A program made the translations under genes and the position numbers. A stretch of DNA of 54,364 nucleotides from Chytridium lagenaria (taxonomy: Eukaryota > Chytridiomycota > Chytridiomycetes > Chytridiales > Chytridiaceae): NCBI GenBank assembly GCA_025449115.1, contig JAHLKC010000194.1, positions 1-54,364 of the forward strand, written 5' to 3'. The notes under the pieces were generated by a model. It did not search any database and was not told the DNA's origin. It saw nothing but the letters and a program-made list of their open reading frames with translations. Below, in pieces: positions 45,507 to 54,364 of this stretch. Every line of letters begins with the position of its first letter. Positions within the stretch are counted from its first letter, which is position 1.

Positions 45507-46520
45507 GTGAATGGTCAGCAGAGCGTGTGGGAACGAGAGAAAGTAGAGTCAAGGTATCTAGAGGTGACAGGGAGAATGATGGGAACGGTTCTCGGGGGAA
45601 AATACAAACCGGTGGCCAAGAAGAAGCGACCGGCAAAGGTCCTGCTAAAAGGGGGTCACAAACCAATGGAATGGGGAGGAGAGGTGGAAGAGGGAGAAGA
45701 GGATGAAGAGTATTGCAGGTTGAACGCAGAGAGGATAGCGGCGATGTTTGAAGGGACAATAATGAACGCAGAGGAAAGATCGGCAATGACGGAGGTTCTC
45801 TATAGGAAGCACAAGGCCTTCTCGTTTGAGCTGAGAGAAAGAGGAAGAGTGAAGCCGGAGGTCTTTCCACCCGTCAAGATACAAACGATACCCCACAAAC
45901 CATGGAGGATGAGAAGCTACCCCGTTCCGCAAGCGCTCATCGAGAAGTTGATAGAGGTTCTGAAGGAGAAGTTGGAGGCGGGGGTTGCGGAACCGTGCTG
46001 CGGAGCTTATTCGTCGAGATGGTTTGTGGTGCAGAAAAAGGATGGGAGCCTGAGATTCATTCAGGATCTGCAGCCACTTAACGAGGTGACGGTGCAGTAC
46101 TCGCTATTGACGCCGCACATGGAAGATATAACACAACGATTCGCGGCAAGGGGGATCTACTCAACGTTCGATTGTCATAGCTACTTCGATCAGATACCCC
46201 TAGACGAGGAGAGTCGAGATCTAACAGCTGTGGGGACGCCGTTGGGACTTTTGAGAATGACTGGATTGCCGCAAGGGTGGACGAATTCACCAATGTATAG
46301 CCAACAGCTTAGTCTGAAGGTTTTTCAAAGGTGGATTCCAGAGTATGCGTGGCCTTTTATTGATGACATACCGACGAGAGGGGACTCGATGGAGGATTGG
46401 GATGGAACAATGGATGAGAAGGGAGTAAGAGTTAGCGTGAGGCGACACATGGACGTGGTGGAAGGGATATTAGAGGATGCCATAGAGGCAGGGATCACGT
46501 TCTCGGGGAAAAAACACTGA
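45507..46520 (+). CDS. Reverse transcriptase domain of Pol
   Basis: Copies element RNA into DNA. Motifs in order: FVVQKKDGSLRFIQDLQPLN (about 46024), STFDCHSYFDQIPLDEESRD with the first catalytic Asp, VGTPLGLLRMTGLPQGWTNS, and WPFIDDIP, which takes the place of the YxDD box with both Asp kept. The block VSVRRHMDVVEGILEDAIEA then GITFSGKK is typical of fungal Gypsy RTs. The frame ends at 46520 inside the thumb; a single-base shift continues it (VEVLGHDCDGEGRHPKEQ) toward RNase H. Confidence 0.88.
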   Translation: MNGQQSVWEREKVESRYLEVTGRMMGTVLGGKYKPVAKKKRPAKVLLKGGHKPMEWGGEVEEGEEDEEYCRLNAERIAAMFEGTIMNAEERSAMTEVLYRKHKAFSFELRERGRVKPEVFPPVKIQTIPHKPWRMRSYPVPQALIEKLIEVLKEKLEAGVAEPCCGAYSSRWFVVQKKDGSLRFIQDLQPLNEVTVQYSLLTPHMEDITQRFAARGIYSTFDCHSYFDQIPLDEESRDLTAVGTPLGLLRMTGLPQGWTNSPMYSQQLSLKVFQRWIPEYAWPFIDDIPTRGDSMEDWDGTMDEKGVRVSVRRHMDVVEGILEDAIEAGITFSGKKH

Positions 46521-47447
46521 TTGGAGTGGGGAGGGTTGAGGTTCTGGGACATGATTGTGATGGGGAGGGCAGACATCCGAAGGAACAGAAAAGAGACCAT
46601 AAGGATTGGCCGTCTCCGATGAGCGTGAGCCAGGTGCGAGCGTTTTTGGGGGCTGTGGGACCTTCAGGATGTACATAGACGGTTTTTCGACGATAGCGGA
46701 GCCTCTCCATGCTCACGAGAAAAGGGGCGGTTTTGGGTTTCCCTTTGAGGAGGGGAGTGACGAGTGGGAATCTTTCGAGGAGTTGAAGAGGAGATCAGTA
46801 GCGCCGGCGCTTAAACCGCTGGTATACGGAGATGATGCTAGACCTCCTATGTTAACGGTAGACGCTGGACCAGTGGGAGAGGGAGGAATGATAACGCAGA
46901 AGGACGAGAAGGGGAGGGTTTACGCGGTACGATTTTATTGGGGCTGTTTAGAGAATACGAGAGAAACTACTCGCAACACAAGCGTGAGATGTGCAGCTAG
47001 TGAGGAACTTGAAAAGAGGCTTTCCTTATTTTTATGGGGTCAGATTGAGGTGTACGTAGACGCAAGGAGTTTGATCGGCTCCTTGAACAACCCGTTGATA
47101 CATGATCCGACGATAATGCGGTGGGCGGCATACGTGAGACTTCGACGCAAAGATATACCATATTGCAGGAGTAAAGAACAAAATGTGCGACGCTTGAGCA
47201 GACAGTATGAGTATGCTTGGGGGGATTCGGACATAGAAGATTCTGGGTTGGAGGAACATATAGATGATCGTTTGGATGTCTTGATGGGGATCGTGGAGTC
47301 GTTGGGGGAGGAAGAAGCGGATAAAGAGGTTGAGGAGGAGGCGGGGTTCAGGGACTTAGAGTATATTGATGACGAGTTTCTTCTGTTGGTTGGGGATTTC
47401 ATTTGCGGAAGAATTAAGAGAAGACCCGAGGGGATGAAGAAGGGGAC
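46521..47447 (+). CDS. RNase H domain of Pol
   Basis: After the RT connection (WPSPMSVSQVRAFLGAVG), the frame from 46606 gives FRMYIDGFSTIAEPLHAHEK, then LTVDAGPVGEGGMIT (first Asp), CAASEELEKRLSLF (Glu) and VYVDARSLIGSLNNPLIHDP (second Asp), with IMRWAAYVRLRRKDIPYCRS and a degenerate LSRQ in place of the usual LSR. These are the standard RNase H landmarks of this group. An acidic linker (about 47230-47400) leads to integrase. One frameshift lies near 46600-46670. Confidence 0.8.
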
Positions 47448-48715
47448 TTGGAAGAGAGTGAGGAGAGCAGCGGAGAGGTTCTACCTCAGAGGAGGGTTGT
47501 TATTCTTGAGGGTAAAGGAGGGGAAAAGTTCAGTGAGGGTCGTGGGCTTGAGGTCGGAAAGAAAGAAGATGTTGAAGGATTTCATGAAGATCTCGAGCAA
47601 GGAGGTGGTCATCGAGGGGTTCGGTCAACGCGACTTAGAGTGGGAGAGCGGTACTGGTGGGAAGGAATGGGTGAGGACGTCAAGGAGTGGGTTGAGAGTT
47701 GCGAGAGATGCCAGAAGAATACGAGGATGAGAACTTACGAGAGAAGTCTGCCTACTCTCCTCACCCCGGTTCTGTTTTACCACTGGTACGCCGACTACGT
47801 AACATTCATGGATGGGAAGGGAGGGAAGAGTGGGGCAATCATGTTTCGGGAGTCGCTAACGGGGTGGCTGGTGGGAAAGCGGTGGGGAAGAGCACTTCCA
47901 GGGCTTTCCTTGATGCGTATCTCAACCAGATACACTACGTTTTGGACCGCGGCAATCATAACGATAGATGGAGGAGAGATGAGGAGGGATGAGATATTAA
48001 GGGAGGCAGCGAGGAGAGGGGTCAGGATGGAGAGGGTGCTCAGGTACCATCCACAGTCGAACTCGCCATCCGAGAGAGGTCATGGACCCTTGATACAGGG
48101 TTTTCGACGGTTGCCTCCGAAGGAGAAGAGGTCGTGGCCGGATCACCTACAAGCATTCATTTGGGCCGATCGAACGTCTATACGAGCGGATACTTACGGT
48201 ATGAGTGCGTACGAGCTCGTTTTGGTCAACGAGCGGTTTTGCCTCTGGAGCATTTAGTGGAGAGTGATGCGGTAATCAACTGGAGGGAGATGACACGGGA
48301 AGAGATGTTGTCTTGCAGAGCGAGGGTGATATTAAGAAAAGCTGGGGATGTGAAGAGGGCATATCAGATACTCGAAGAAGTCAGGAGGAGGAGACGAGAA
48401 CTTTGGGATAGTCGGCACCGTCTAAGGGAGGTGCCGCTAAAGGTTGGCGAATTGGTACTGTGGAGGGACGCTACGTTAGATAGTCAGATGGGGAGGAAAT
48501 TGGACGACCGATATTCAGGGCCTTATGTCGTCAAGGCGGGGCCTCACAAGAATGGCTACAGATTAGCTGAACTGGATGGCACGGAAATGGAGAAACCAGT
48601 AGCGGGGGATCAACTTTTATTGTTTAAAGCAGGTCAGAGCTGGCGAGTGAGGGAGAGGGACGTGGAGTGTTCAAGGAAGCAACAACGGAGGGGAGGAGTG
48701 ATAATAGCGGCGTGA
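47448..48715 (+). CDS. Integrase of Pol (HHCC, DDE core, GPY-type end)
   Basis: Inserts element DNA. HHCC zinc module at about 47585-47720 (FHEDLEQGGGHRG ... CERCQKNT), then a DDE-type core: HWYADYVTFMDGKGGKSGA (first Asp), an IDGG segment in the position of the second Asp and YHPQSNSPSERGHGPLIQGF (Glu). After a frameshift at about 48225 the C-terminal part follows (FGQRAVLPLEHLVESDAVIN ... LDDRYSGPYVVKAG), a GPY/F-type module that marks Ty3/Gypsy elements. The frame ends at 48715, about 210 bp before the 3' LTR. A purine-rich GGCGAGGGTCGTGGG just before 48927 may be the polypurine tract. Confidence 0.85.
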
Positions 48716-48926
48716 TGAGGAGACAAGAGATGGGTTTGGGGAGGAGTTCTGAGGGGGGCCGTGACGAGCCGACAAGAAGGAGGCTGTGAGAGCATCGGGC
48801 GGAACCACCGCATCAGAGGAAATCCCGCTGCGACGTTCGGTGCGTATCCAGCGTCGTGCGGATGATTCCTCTTCTAGTCGGTGGGCTGGCGAGGACGCCA
48901 GCATGCCGTCGGCGAGGGTCGTGGGT

Positions 48927-49392
48927 TGTGACGGATGAGGGGTCACCGAGGGGAGTCACCCGTCCGAGGAAATGTTATTCGGGTTCGGCTGTTTCTTTAA
49001 TAGGTTTGCGTAATAATGGGAGGGACAGCGGTTGGGGCATATGGGAGATTTTCATTATCCTTTTGTGTTAAGTTAATTAATTTCTTTATTGTTTGTTTAC
49101 CTTTGAAATGGGATTGTCGGAGTTGATGTTTTGCGCGTTTTAGTTACTCATGGAAGAGGAAACGAGGAGGAGAAGGAGGGGACGAAAGGGGGGTGGGAAC
49201 GGGGATTTTGGAAGAGAGAGTTTTTTTTTATCTTGTCTAGAGGAGTGTGGAGCCGAGTGAAGGAACGGAAGAAGGAAATAAAGGTTTATTCGTTTTCATA
49301 TTGAAAGAGTTAGGAGCTTTACACGAAAGAGAGGAGGGAGTCGAGTAAATAAGGGAGATATAGTGGCCGGAGGCTCACTTTATTGCGTCATA
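48927..49392 (+). repeat. 3' LTR (466 bp)
   Basis: Aligns end to end with the 5' LTR. Seven differences: five one-base homopolymer-length changes (G3/G4, G2/G3, G4/G3, G3/G4, T8/T9), one inserted A in a G run near the end, and one A/G substitution (AATAAGTTT / AATAGGTTT). After GCGTCATA the flank is CCAGTCAAAAG, rejoining the satellite unit cut at 41490. Confidence 0.9.
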
Positions 49393-49844
49393 CCAGTCAA
49401 AAGAAGGATGGAGGTGGTTGGAACCTCATGATGTACAAGGAAAACAAAAGAAAACAACAACGCCAAAAATATAAAAAAAAGTTCAAAAAGAGGGGGGTTC
49501 CCAACCAACACAAACCACAATCCCACATTATCGTGGATGAATAAAAACATGGTCGCATTGCAACGGGTGCCAACGTTCGTGCGGCCAGTCAAAAGAAGGA
49601 TGGAGGTTCTGGTTAGACCCTCATATGCAAGGAAAACAAAGAAAACAACACTACGCCAAAAATAAAAAAACAAAAAAAAAAACAGAGGGGGGTTAACCAA
49701 CCAAACACTAACCACAATCCCACATTATCGTGGATGAATAAAAACATGGTCGCATTGCAATGGGTGCCTAACGTTCATGCAGCCAGTCAAAAGAAGGATG
49801 GAGGTTCTGGTTAGACCCTCATATGCAAGGAAAACAAAGAAAAC
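49393..49844. repeat. Satellite array continued (short unit)
   Basis: Resumes at CCAGTCAAAAGAAGG exactly where the element interrupted the unit, with later markers at about 49576 and 49772 (period ~196). The third copy is cut at 49844 after AAGAAAAC, where the second element begins. Confidence 0.88.
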
Positions 49845-51253
49845 TGTGAAGAATTACATTATTCACATGGCCTATGGCTCATAAGGACATTCCGTCTAAG
49901 TCCGTTGAGTTCCGTTATATCCCGCGTCGACGCGTATATTTACGCGTCATATTGAATCCTCCCTTCTTTTCCCTTTGGGTTTTTTATATATAGTTTTTCC
50001 CCATGTTTATAGGGTTTTTATTGAAGGAGGTGGCGCGCATATGTGCCGTTTATATATGTGTGCATATGTTGTGTCTATTATTTATTTGTATTTTGTGTAT
50101 TACTTTAATATGAGAGATTTCTTGATTTAATTTGTACCTGTTGAATTAAGTAATTGATATTGAGTTGATTCCCCATCCTCTATCTCACGCGCGTGGCCTC
50201 GCCGTGATCTCCCTTCACTCCTTCTTGGATGGCAGCCCACCCCTCTACCCCCTGCCACCTGGTGAAGCCGCAATCCAGCTGTTTGAAGCAGAAGGCTGCG
50301 ATGGGAGCCTAAGGGTCCTCCTCATTGTCAGTGTCCTTTAGCTTAGGCTTGGTCGGCTACATTCCACCTCTGATGATCCCCGAGCCGGTGATCGACGCTG
50401 CAGGCAGGTGATGAGTGAGGTTACCCTGTGCCAGCTCGTGAGGCAACGAGATCATCACGTTCCAAAAGGTGCCATAGCAGGAAGGCAAGGAGGCTTTCAG
50501 CCATCCCCGATCGCCAGGAGACGATCTGGTGCCAATATTGGTTTATTAGCAAGGTAAGTCGACATAGAAGATACTAAACACGTTCCCTTCTCCCTTTATT
50601 AAGCAGAACCTCGCGATCACTCACCCACACCATCGCCAAATAACAACATCACTTAGATTCAGGAGTACATCCTGTCCCTAGGTGCTCTGTGGACTTGCTC
50701 TGCTGGAGCAACTCCTTTACTCTTCTCCCCTACCCCCTAGTCGAAGCTAGGTAGGGAGGGATGGGTCAAGAGAAGATCACAGTGGGGGCCCAACCTAAAA
50801 TGGGTGTTTTGGTGAGTTCTCGTCGGTTTTTGCTTCTTTTTCGTTATTTCTTTTGCAAACCCGACATCACCTCCGCTCTGGACCAACCTGGACGCGTTCC
50901 CCCGCCGAAACTGGACCTCTGGATGTGTTCTGGATGTGCCTGGATCTCCTACCTCTCTCCATGCATGCCTGGAATCATCTCGTGTCACCTACCATTGTTC
51001 TGGCCATTGTTCCTATTTTGGGGCAGTCTGGGATGATGGAATGGCACCAGAGACCACACCATCACTGCATCACCACTATGCCGCGTTCTCACGCCGCGTG
51101 GGTCATGCTTATAGTGATACCTACCTCTCTAGATCGAGTCCCTGGACTCTTACCTTATCTACTGAGAAACATTGGCTATTAGAACTCGATCCCTCGACTT
51201 CTAGGCCTCACCTTGCTTCTAAAGCTAAATCCGAGCGTGTTCTACACACCCTC
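49845..51253 (+). other. Leader or LTR of the second element
   Basis: No supported gene. The first ~300 bp are AT-rich with local inverted repeats; 50160-50760 is of balanced composition with no domain. Plus frames at 50761-51036, 50853-51182 and 50936-51301 overlap each other, so at most one could be real. The frame ending at 51301 (with TTPSLHHHYAAFSRRVGHAY) is the most protein-like. Confidence 0.35.
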
Positions 51254-51613
51254 GTCAAATTTCGAGCTCTTAGCTCGTATTTTTCATATTTGACTTATTA
51301 AAGTCAATGATACTATGTAGCGTACCTTTGCGGTGCACTACATTTCTCACAAAAATACTTGTCCCACCACCATAGCTAGGCCAGAAATCCGAAGCCAGTG
51401 ATGGTGGTGTGAGAAGTCAACCAAAACGCACCCTATTGCGGTGCTTGAAAACGATTTAGAAAGGTCTACGCGACCTATTTAAAGTTCAAAAGAGTTTTCG
51501 CTTTTAACTTTTGTTTTGACGACAAAATCTCTGTCTCCCCTTTTTATGTGGGGGACTTAGAAAATATTTCGAAAATAAAAAGATTTGGTACCCACTATTA
51601 TAGTGGATACCAA
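51254..51613 (+). other. Run of about ten consecutive stem-loops
   Basis: Paired arms in order: 51254-51260/51288-51294 (GTCAAAT) enclosing 51263-51268/51272-51277 (CGAGCT); 51290-51296/51301-51307 (TTGACTT); 51315-51325/51333-51343 (ATGTAGCGTAC, one mismatch and one G-U pair); 51365-51373/51401-51409 (CACCACCAT); 51428-51432/51440-51444 (GCACC); 51462-51466/51472-51476 (AGGTC); 51481-51492/51501-51511 (AAAGTT.AAAAG); 51514-51518/51523-51527 (TTTTG); 51533-51540/51550-51556 (GTCTCCCC with one G-U); 51585-51597/51601-51613 (TTGGTA.CCACTA). Most loops are 3-12 nt. The run lies directly before the Gag-like frame, so it would form a highly structured RNA leader. Function unknown. Confidence 0.7.
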
Positions 51614-54364
51614 GATCGACACAAACATAATAATAAAGACTTTGACAGAAACCTTTATTGACAACAGTCTACAACTACACAGAGTAAGTGCATTAAGGCT
51701 TCCCGACCACTTCCTTACCCATTCCTTCCCCCCAGTGTCCCCTTCCCACAACGACAAGAACTGGCGGGATCGAGGCAATGATAAAGGGAGGGTTAGCAAA
51801 GATTACCCTCGCAAAGATGGGGGGAAAGTCAATAAGACAAGACCCAAACTCACCGGGTCTGGTATCCCAGAGAATGCCCGTCTCTTCCAGATCAAGGCTG
51901 GGAGAGACCTTCCCTCCATCACCGAGCGATCCAATGGCATCATCTCGGAATTCCGGGCCACCTGTGCTATCTTTGGGGTCCCGCTCTGCCAGGAGAACCT
52001 TAGCCGGTTCATTAGGAATCAGAGGCCTAAAGGGAAGGGACAACTTTCTGAACCTTACCTCAATGATGAGGAATGCCGCAAGCATAACCTCACCATACTT
52101 GACCCTCGGGCTACGGTCGGTCAGCACCAGAAACTTCTTTCTGGCTCAATGGTGTCGACCTCTCGCCCATCACCATCCAGGGACGATCCTGTCTCCAAGA
52201 AGACTCCTGCCGCCTCTTTTCCCGACCCTCGTCGCTCTGATGCAGCCGGCACCTCCAGTGGTCGTCACCCCAGCCGAGACTCTTCTCCAATGGATGAGGA
52301 TGAAGTCGTTCATCCCTCACCAGGGGGTAAACTAGCTCCTCGCCTCAACAAGCTCAAGGCAGGCCTCGAACCTGCCACCTCTGAGCATCCAAAAAGCAAA
52401 GGAAAGGGACCCCTCCTCGAGCATGAGTATGACGAGGTCTTCCTCCGCCTAAAGCGAATGATCCCTTTTCCTACGAGGAGCTCACTGGTGCTGCTCGCGA
52501 TCATGCCATCCACCAACGTCGCGAAGGTTGTCTCAGCCCCCGCACCTTGGTCACTGTCCGTCCAAAGGCACCTGCTGCCTCTCGCGATGCCCCACCATCT
52601 CCGTACCCTGACGACTCCTCGTCCTCTCGCCACGGATCCTCCAGTGCCAACCCCGCGAGAAAGAACCCGGCAGCAATCGATATAACGTTGATGCCGTTCT
52701 CTCTCTCGTCGAGCGTTTGAAAAGCCTGGGTATTGAGGTCACCATCAGTGAGAGTAAACTCAAAAGCAACTCAACTTACCGTAATGAGAAGCTTGTTTCC
52801 TTCACTGCCCTTGTCGACGATCGTCGTAAACACCTCTACAAAACCATTAGTGGGATTAGGGAGCTGCTTGTCGACTGTACCTCTGAGCTTCAATCGCTCC
52901 TTGGTACTCGCCAACCCACCATCCGACTGCTTGAGGACGAGGATGCCTACTCTGATGCCGCTCTCGTCTCCATCCGTCACGATTGGAACAGCGTTCTTCT
53001 AGAAAGTCAGCTTAAAGTGAAAGAGGCTCGTAAGAGGCAATTTACCTTGCAACGATCCCCTCCTCCTCCTCCACCGCCTCCAGCGTTGATACCAGCAGTG
53101 GCTCAAACCCTTCCTCGCCGCTCCAGCGTTCAGGTTCGCCTCCCTCCCAACCATCCCCTCATACGTCGAGATGAGGGGTCTGTCATTGATGTCGATGGTG
53201 AGTCTCGCACCGACACCACCACCGCATCCGTTGGATCCGTCAGTGATGACGAAGACCATCCTGATCCTCGCCAGGTACCCCTTCCTGTCTCCTCTGTCCA
53301 GTCTTCTCGTCCTAGAGCTCACGGGTTAGATGATACTAGGCACAAGAAGGTGGATGTTGACGGGATTACCCGAAGACTTACTCTTCTCCAGTACCGCCAG
53401 CGTCGTTCCGGACCCTCATCCTCGTCCCGTAGGCCTCTCTCCTTGACCAAGGAGACCAATGCCTCTGCAGCTAACGTAAGGGATTCAGTTCAGGTTAATC
53501 AGACCTCAACTGAAGCACTTACCAACCCTCCTGCGACTGGTGTCACTCATGATGCTCTTGTCCCAGTGGCTCCGACCTCTGCTACGCCACCTGATGACAA
53601 TGAATCCGTTGCCTCTGTCTCCGACGCTGCTGAGGATGCCGCCCCTGTTAATGATGACGTTAGCCCCTCATCAACTCCACCTCACTCACCTTATCCCACT
53701 CTTCGGGACCTCGTCCTTGACACTAAATCCCGCTAAGGATTTTCAATTGAGTACCCTCTTTTTACAACAGAAAACCCATCCGACGCCTTCTTCTTCAAGG
53801 CGACCTTGACAACGAACATCCATAGAGGACGACCTGCCGTTCACGACACTTGGTGGTTCCTCTTCGTCACCACTAACTTTGTGAGTACACCTTTGTCTTC
53901 TTCGTCTTTTATTACTACGTTGCAGCTCGTCGACGAGATAACGGCCAACGGGAGTGTCCTTTTTCATCCTCGTCTCTTCCACCTTACGGACCTTACCTTC
54001 GACGCCGTCGTCTACTCGAGATCTCGCCGTGAGAGAGCTTCCCTCGATTACCTCGCCTCTCACCGCGATTGCCTGTTCACACGGGCAGATCTCTTTCAAT
54101 TCCTTGGACCTGGACCTGTTTCCACAGCTCCTCGTCACTTGGAACCACCATTTCATCTCGAGCTTACCTTGGATCCTCGTTTTACGACGATCCCAGCTCC
54201 AGGTGCCGCTCGAGCTTTTTCTGCTCCAGCACAACCTCCACGCGTTTCCACGCCTGGAACTCCGGCAGTTTCATCTGTCCAAACATCTACTGCTGCTCTT
54301 GTTTCACAACAGCAACTCTTTTCTCCCTCCTTACCGGCTTTTTCGCCGCTTACGAGTGTGAGCT
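51585..54364 (+). CDS. Gag-like/ORF1 protein of the second element, unrecognised, partial
   Basis: I do not recognise the family. Coding character runs in frame 51585-~52455 (SGIPENARLFQIKAGRDLPS, FGVPLCQENLSRFIRNQRPK), shifts to PFSYEELTGAARDHAIHQRR (about 52455-52660), then to VDAVLSLVERLKSLGIEVTI (about 52680) and on to 53736. This third part has helical, possibly coiled-coil segments (LYKTISGIRELLVDCTSELQ), a Pro run and a Ser/Asp-rich tail. A TAA at 53734-53736 is followed in the same frame by more open sequence to the right edge (GFSIEYPLFTTENPSDAFFF, HRDCLFTRADLFQFLGPGPV). The beginning has no early in-frame ATG, so translation may start after splicing or the true start lies elsewhere. 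No zinc knuckle or enzyme motif is visible. Confidence 0.45.

Larger units (their letters stand above)
41490..49392 (+). mobile_element. Ty3/Gypsy-type LTR retrotransposon inserted in a satellite unit
   Basis: About 7.9 kb with LTRs at 41490-41951 and 48927-49392. The order Gag (CCHC knuckle), protease, RT, RNase H, integrase with a GPY-type C-terminus is that of Metaviridae. A tRNA primer site follows the 5' LTR. The insertion splits a satellite unit at GCGGCCAG|TCAAAAG, and CCAG(T) is repeated on both sides (4 bp if the LTR starts at TGTGACG, 5 bp if it starts at GTGACG). The LTRs are about 98-99% alike, most differences being homopolymer lengths, so the insertion is young. Internal frames are broken in many places. 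Given the window-wide indel pattern I cannot say whether the copy is active. Confidence 0.92.
49845..54364 (+). mobile_element. Second element inserted in the satellite, truncated by the window edge
   Basis: The satellite stops in mid-unit at 49844 and new sequence starts with TGTGAAGAATTACATTATTCACA, whose ends pair (TGTGAA/TTCACA), a common LTR beginning. 49929-49948 holds an 8-bp hairpin (GACGCGTA / TACGCGTC). A long leader follows, with a consensus splice donor GCAAG|GTAAGT near 50550, short Pro/Cys-containing frames at 50761-51301, a stem-loop run (51254-51613) and a long Gag-like coding region to the edge. Without the other end I cannot show that it is an LTR element; a different large element is possible. 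Confidence 0.5.

Overview
The window looks like nuclear DNA of an early-diverging, chytrid-like fungus. The basis is inference: genes with several short GT..AG introns (about 50-280 nt), a Tim50, an Scm3-type CENP-A chaperone, a fungal-style C2H2 zinc-finger pair, fungal DUF4336 and GT61 proteins, and many leucine-rich-repeat (LRR) membrane proteins with a C...CC...C N-terminal cap. No bacterial operon, tRNA, rRNA or CRISPR array was seen.

Layout. 1-3745: two minus-strand Ser/Pro-rich genes, the second with two zinc fingers. 5680-23597: a cluster of seven LRR-transmembrane genes (two plus, five minus), interrupted by one DUF4336 gene; one LRR gene carries a cytoplasmic SAM domain. 24683-27288: Scm3-like gene (+). 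28440-30604: TIM50 (-). 30874-32507: GT32/capsular-type glycosyltransferase (-). 34168-34590: a doubtful malectin-like secreted fragment (+). 35002-38378: GT61/EOGT-like glycosyltransferase (-). From 38.4 kb to the right edge the DNA is repetitive: a local duplication, a satellite array with ~326-bp and ~193-bp units, a 7.9-kb Ty3/Gypsy LTR retrotransposon inserted inside one satellite unit, more satellite, then a second element (from 49845) that runs off the window, with a run of stem-loops ahead of an unfamiliar Gag-like reading frame.

Reading frames. Almost every gene, including the normally essential TIM50, needs one or more single-base shifts to keep its conserved domains in frame, mostly at short homopolymers. 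The two LTRs of the retrotransposon, identical at insertion, differ by seven changes, five of them homopolymer-length changes. I therefore read most frameshifts as probable sequencing or assembly indels, not decay, and annotate genes across them. The gene spans include introns and these breaks.

Functional theme. The LRR proteins (extracellular-looking cap and repeats, one TM, short basic tail), the two Golgi-type glycosyltransferases and the possible malectin fragment point to cell-surface recognition or glycosylation. This is inference from domains only. LRR exon lengths are built on a 72-nt unit (one 24-residue repeat) with phase-2 introns, which suggests growth by exon duplication and also lets single-base errors be located.
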